From: JALYOK01 sp031419835
Lineage (GTDB): Bacteria; Pseudomonadota; Gammaproteobacteria; Burkholderiales; JALYOK01
Reading direction: 5' to 3'
Assembly: GCA_031419835.1 (NCBI GenBank)
Contig: JANOLP010000253.1
Location: 1 to 15,069 of the forward strand
DNA: 15,069 bases
Shown here: positions 14,498-15,069 of the stretch, one piece after another
Position numbering within the stretch: position 1 is the first letter of the stretch
Layout: each line of letters opens with the position of its first letter
The notes under the pieces: model-generated
Database searches by the model: none
Seen by the model: only the letters and a program-made list of their open reading frames with translations
What the model was told of the DNA's origin: nothing
Program-made: the position numbers and the translations under genes

Positions 14498-14545
14498 CCC
14501 TCACCCCAGCCCTCCCACAAGTGGGAGAGGGGGTAGGGGTGAGGG
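14498..14545. repeat. palindromic dispersed repeat, family A copy 2
   Basis: Left arm CCCTCACCCCAGCCCTCCCAC (in two runs, 14498-14518) and right arm from GTGGGAG to GTGAGGG (14521-14545) pair around a two-base loop. The outer arms match the copy at 4844-4891. It lies 45 bases after the enolase paralogue. Confidence 0.85.
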
Positions 14546-14592
14546 GACGGCGGCGAATTAAGCACGCCGGCAGACAACTATCCCTGATCCCT

Positions 14593-14621
14593 TTTGGATC
14601 GCACACAACGACGTGTAAAAT
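14593..14621 (+). promoter_or_regulatory. candidate sigma70 promoter for the deacylase gene
   Basis: TTTGGA (14593-14598) and TAAAAT (14616-14621) are 17 bases apart and end 28 bases before ATG 14650. The -35 is a poor match. Assigned by eye only. Confidence 0.28.
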
Positions 14622-14649
14622 TATCAAACTCTGACAAAAAATCTCATCC

Positions 14650-15069
14650 ATGCACGAACTGGTTATCCGTAACGCCTCGCTGGTCGATGGCACAGGCTCA
14701 CCGCAACGGGTGAGCGATATTGCCGTCAACGGTAAAATCGTTAGCGAAGTAGGTAATAAACTCGCGGCCGGCAAGCGCGAAATCAACGCCGAGGGCTTAT
14801 TGCTCACGCCCGGCTGGGTCGATATTCACACCCACTACGACGGCCAGGCGACGTGGGATCCCTACCTCGCACCCTCGTCGTGGCATGGCGTGACAACGTC
14901 GGTGTTCGGCAATTGCGGTGTCGGCTTCGCGCCGGTGCGCCCCGGCGCCGAGCGCTTTTTGATCAATCTGATGGAAGGTGTCGAGGATATTCCCGAGACG
15001 GTGTTGGCCGAGGGCATCGATTTCACCTGGGAAAGTTTTCCGCAATATCTCGATGCGCTGGAAACCATG
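14650..15069 (+). CDS. N-acyl-D-amino-acid deacylase-like amidohydrolase (3' part outside window)
   Basis: First 140 codons of an amidohydrolase-superfamily protein, open to the window edge. It begins MHELVIRNASLVDGTGSP, typical of the small beta-sandwich start of D-aminoacylases and dihydroorotase-like enzymes. The metal motif is H60-T61-H62 in GWVDIHTHYDGQATWDPYL, and C89 in VFGNCGVGFAPVRP is the metal-bridging cysteine position of N-acyl-D-amino-acid deacylases. These enzymes release D-amino acids from N-acylated forms; related 'amidohydrolase 3' members act on other amides, so the substrate is open. No signal peptide is visible. It follows the enolase paralogue after 197 bases containing a repeat and could have its own promoter. 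Confidence 0.88.
   Translation, partial: MHELVIRNASLVDGTGSPQRVSDIAVNGKIVSEVGNKLAAGKREINAEGLLLTPGWVDIHTHYDGQATWDPYLAPSSWHGVTTSVFGNCGVGFAPVRPGAERFLINLMEGVEDIPETVLAEGIDFTWESFPQYLDALETM

Noticed and set aside
14331..14807. 158-residue minus-strand frame
   Set aside because: It crosses the enolase end, the family A repeat and the deacylase start on the opposite strand; there is no domain or ribosome site.

Overview
The window looks like chromosomal DNA of a proteobacterium, most likely gamma- or betaproteobacterial. The main reason is the block of a tandem M16 peptidase pair running away from ftsY-ftsE-ftsX, an order familiar from Pseudomonas and relatives. GC content looks moderate to slightly high by eye, with GTG starts and tight ATGA/GTGA stop-start overlaps. 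The species cannot be fixed from the sequence alone.

Layout: (1) 1-2180, minus strand: two exported M16 peptidase-family proteins. The upstream one (798-2180) has the zinc motif; the downstream one (780 to the window edge) lacks it. (2) 2181-2311: a short divergent promoter region. (3) 2312-4841, plus strand: ftsY, ftsE and ftsX with overlapping stops and starts, covering co-translational membrane targeting and divisome/cell-wall-hydrolase control. rpoH, which often follows ftsX in this block, is not here. (4) 4842-6763: a palindromic repeat, an intact small antitoxin gene, fragments of a PemK/MazF-type toxin and of a HigA-type (XRE) antitoxin joined in one reading frame, then on the opposite strand an exported MORN/YwqK-repeat protein whose reading frame runs on into the toxin-antitoxin debris. 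(5) 6806-8283: a strong palindromic repeat and a PLP-dependent O-acetylhomoserine sulfhydrylase (metY-like). (6) 8438-9729: an alpha/beta hydrolase and, on the opposite strand, a ParA/MinD-type ATPase whose 3' end is replaced by a dispersed repeat. (7) 9829-12990: a tight three-gene plus-strand unit of class III CoA-transferase, HMG-CoA lyase-family protein and APH-fold kinase. A palindromic repeat and an enolase paralogue with altered active-site residues (13169-14452) follow. (8) 14650 to the edge: the start of an N-acyl-D-amino-acid deacylase-like amidohydrolase.

Functionally, regions 1-3 are housekeeping. Regions 4-8 look like a flexible, repeat-rich stretch. The most interesting part is 9829-14452, where a CoA-transferase, a CoA-dependent lyase, a small-molecule kinase and a non-canonical enolase lie together on one strand. 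They could form an uncharacterised carboxylic-acid pathway. That is inference from family membership and proximity.

Three families of dispersed palindromic repeats each occur twice in intergenic positions (4844/14498; 8304/13038; 6806/9255), and one copy has become the coding end of the ParA-like gene. No tRNA, rRNA, CRISPR array or complete insertion sequence was seen, and no gap between genes exceeds 300 bases.
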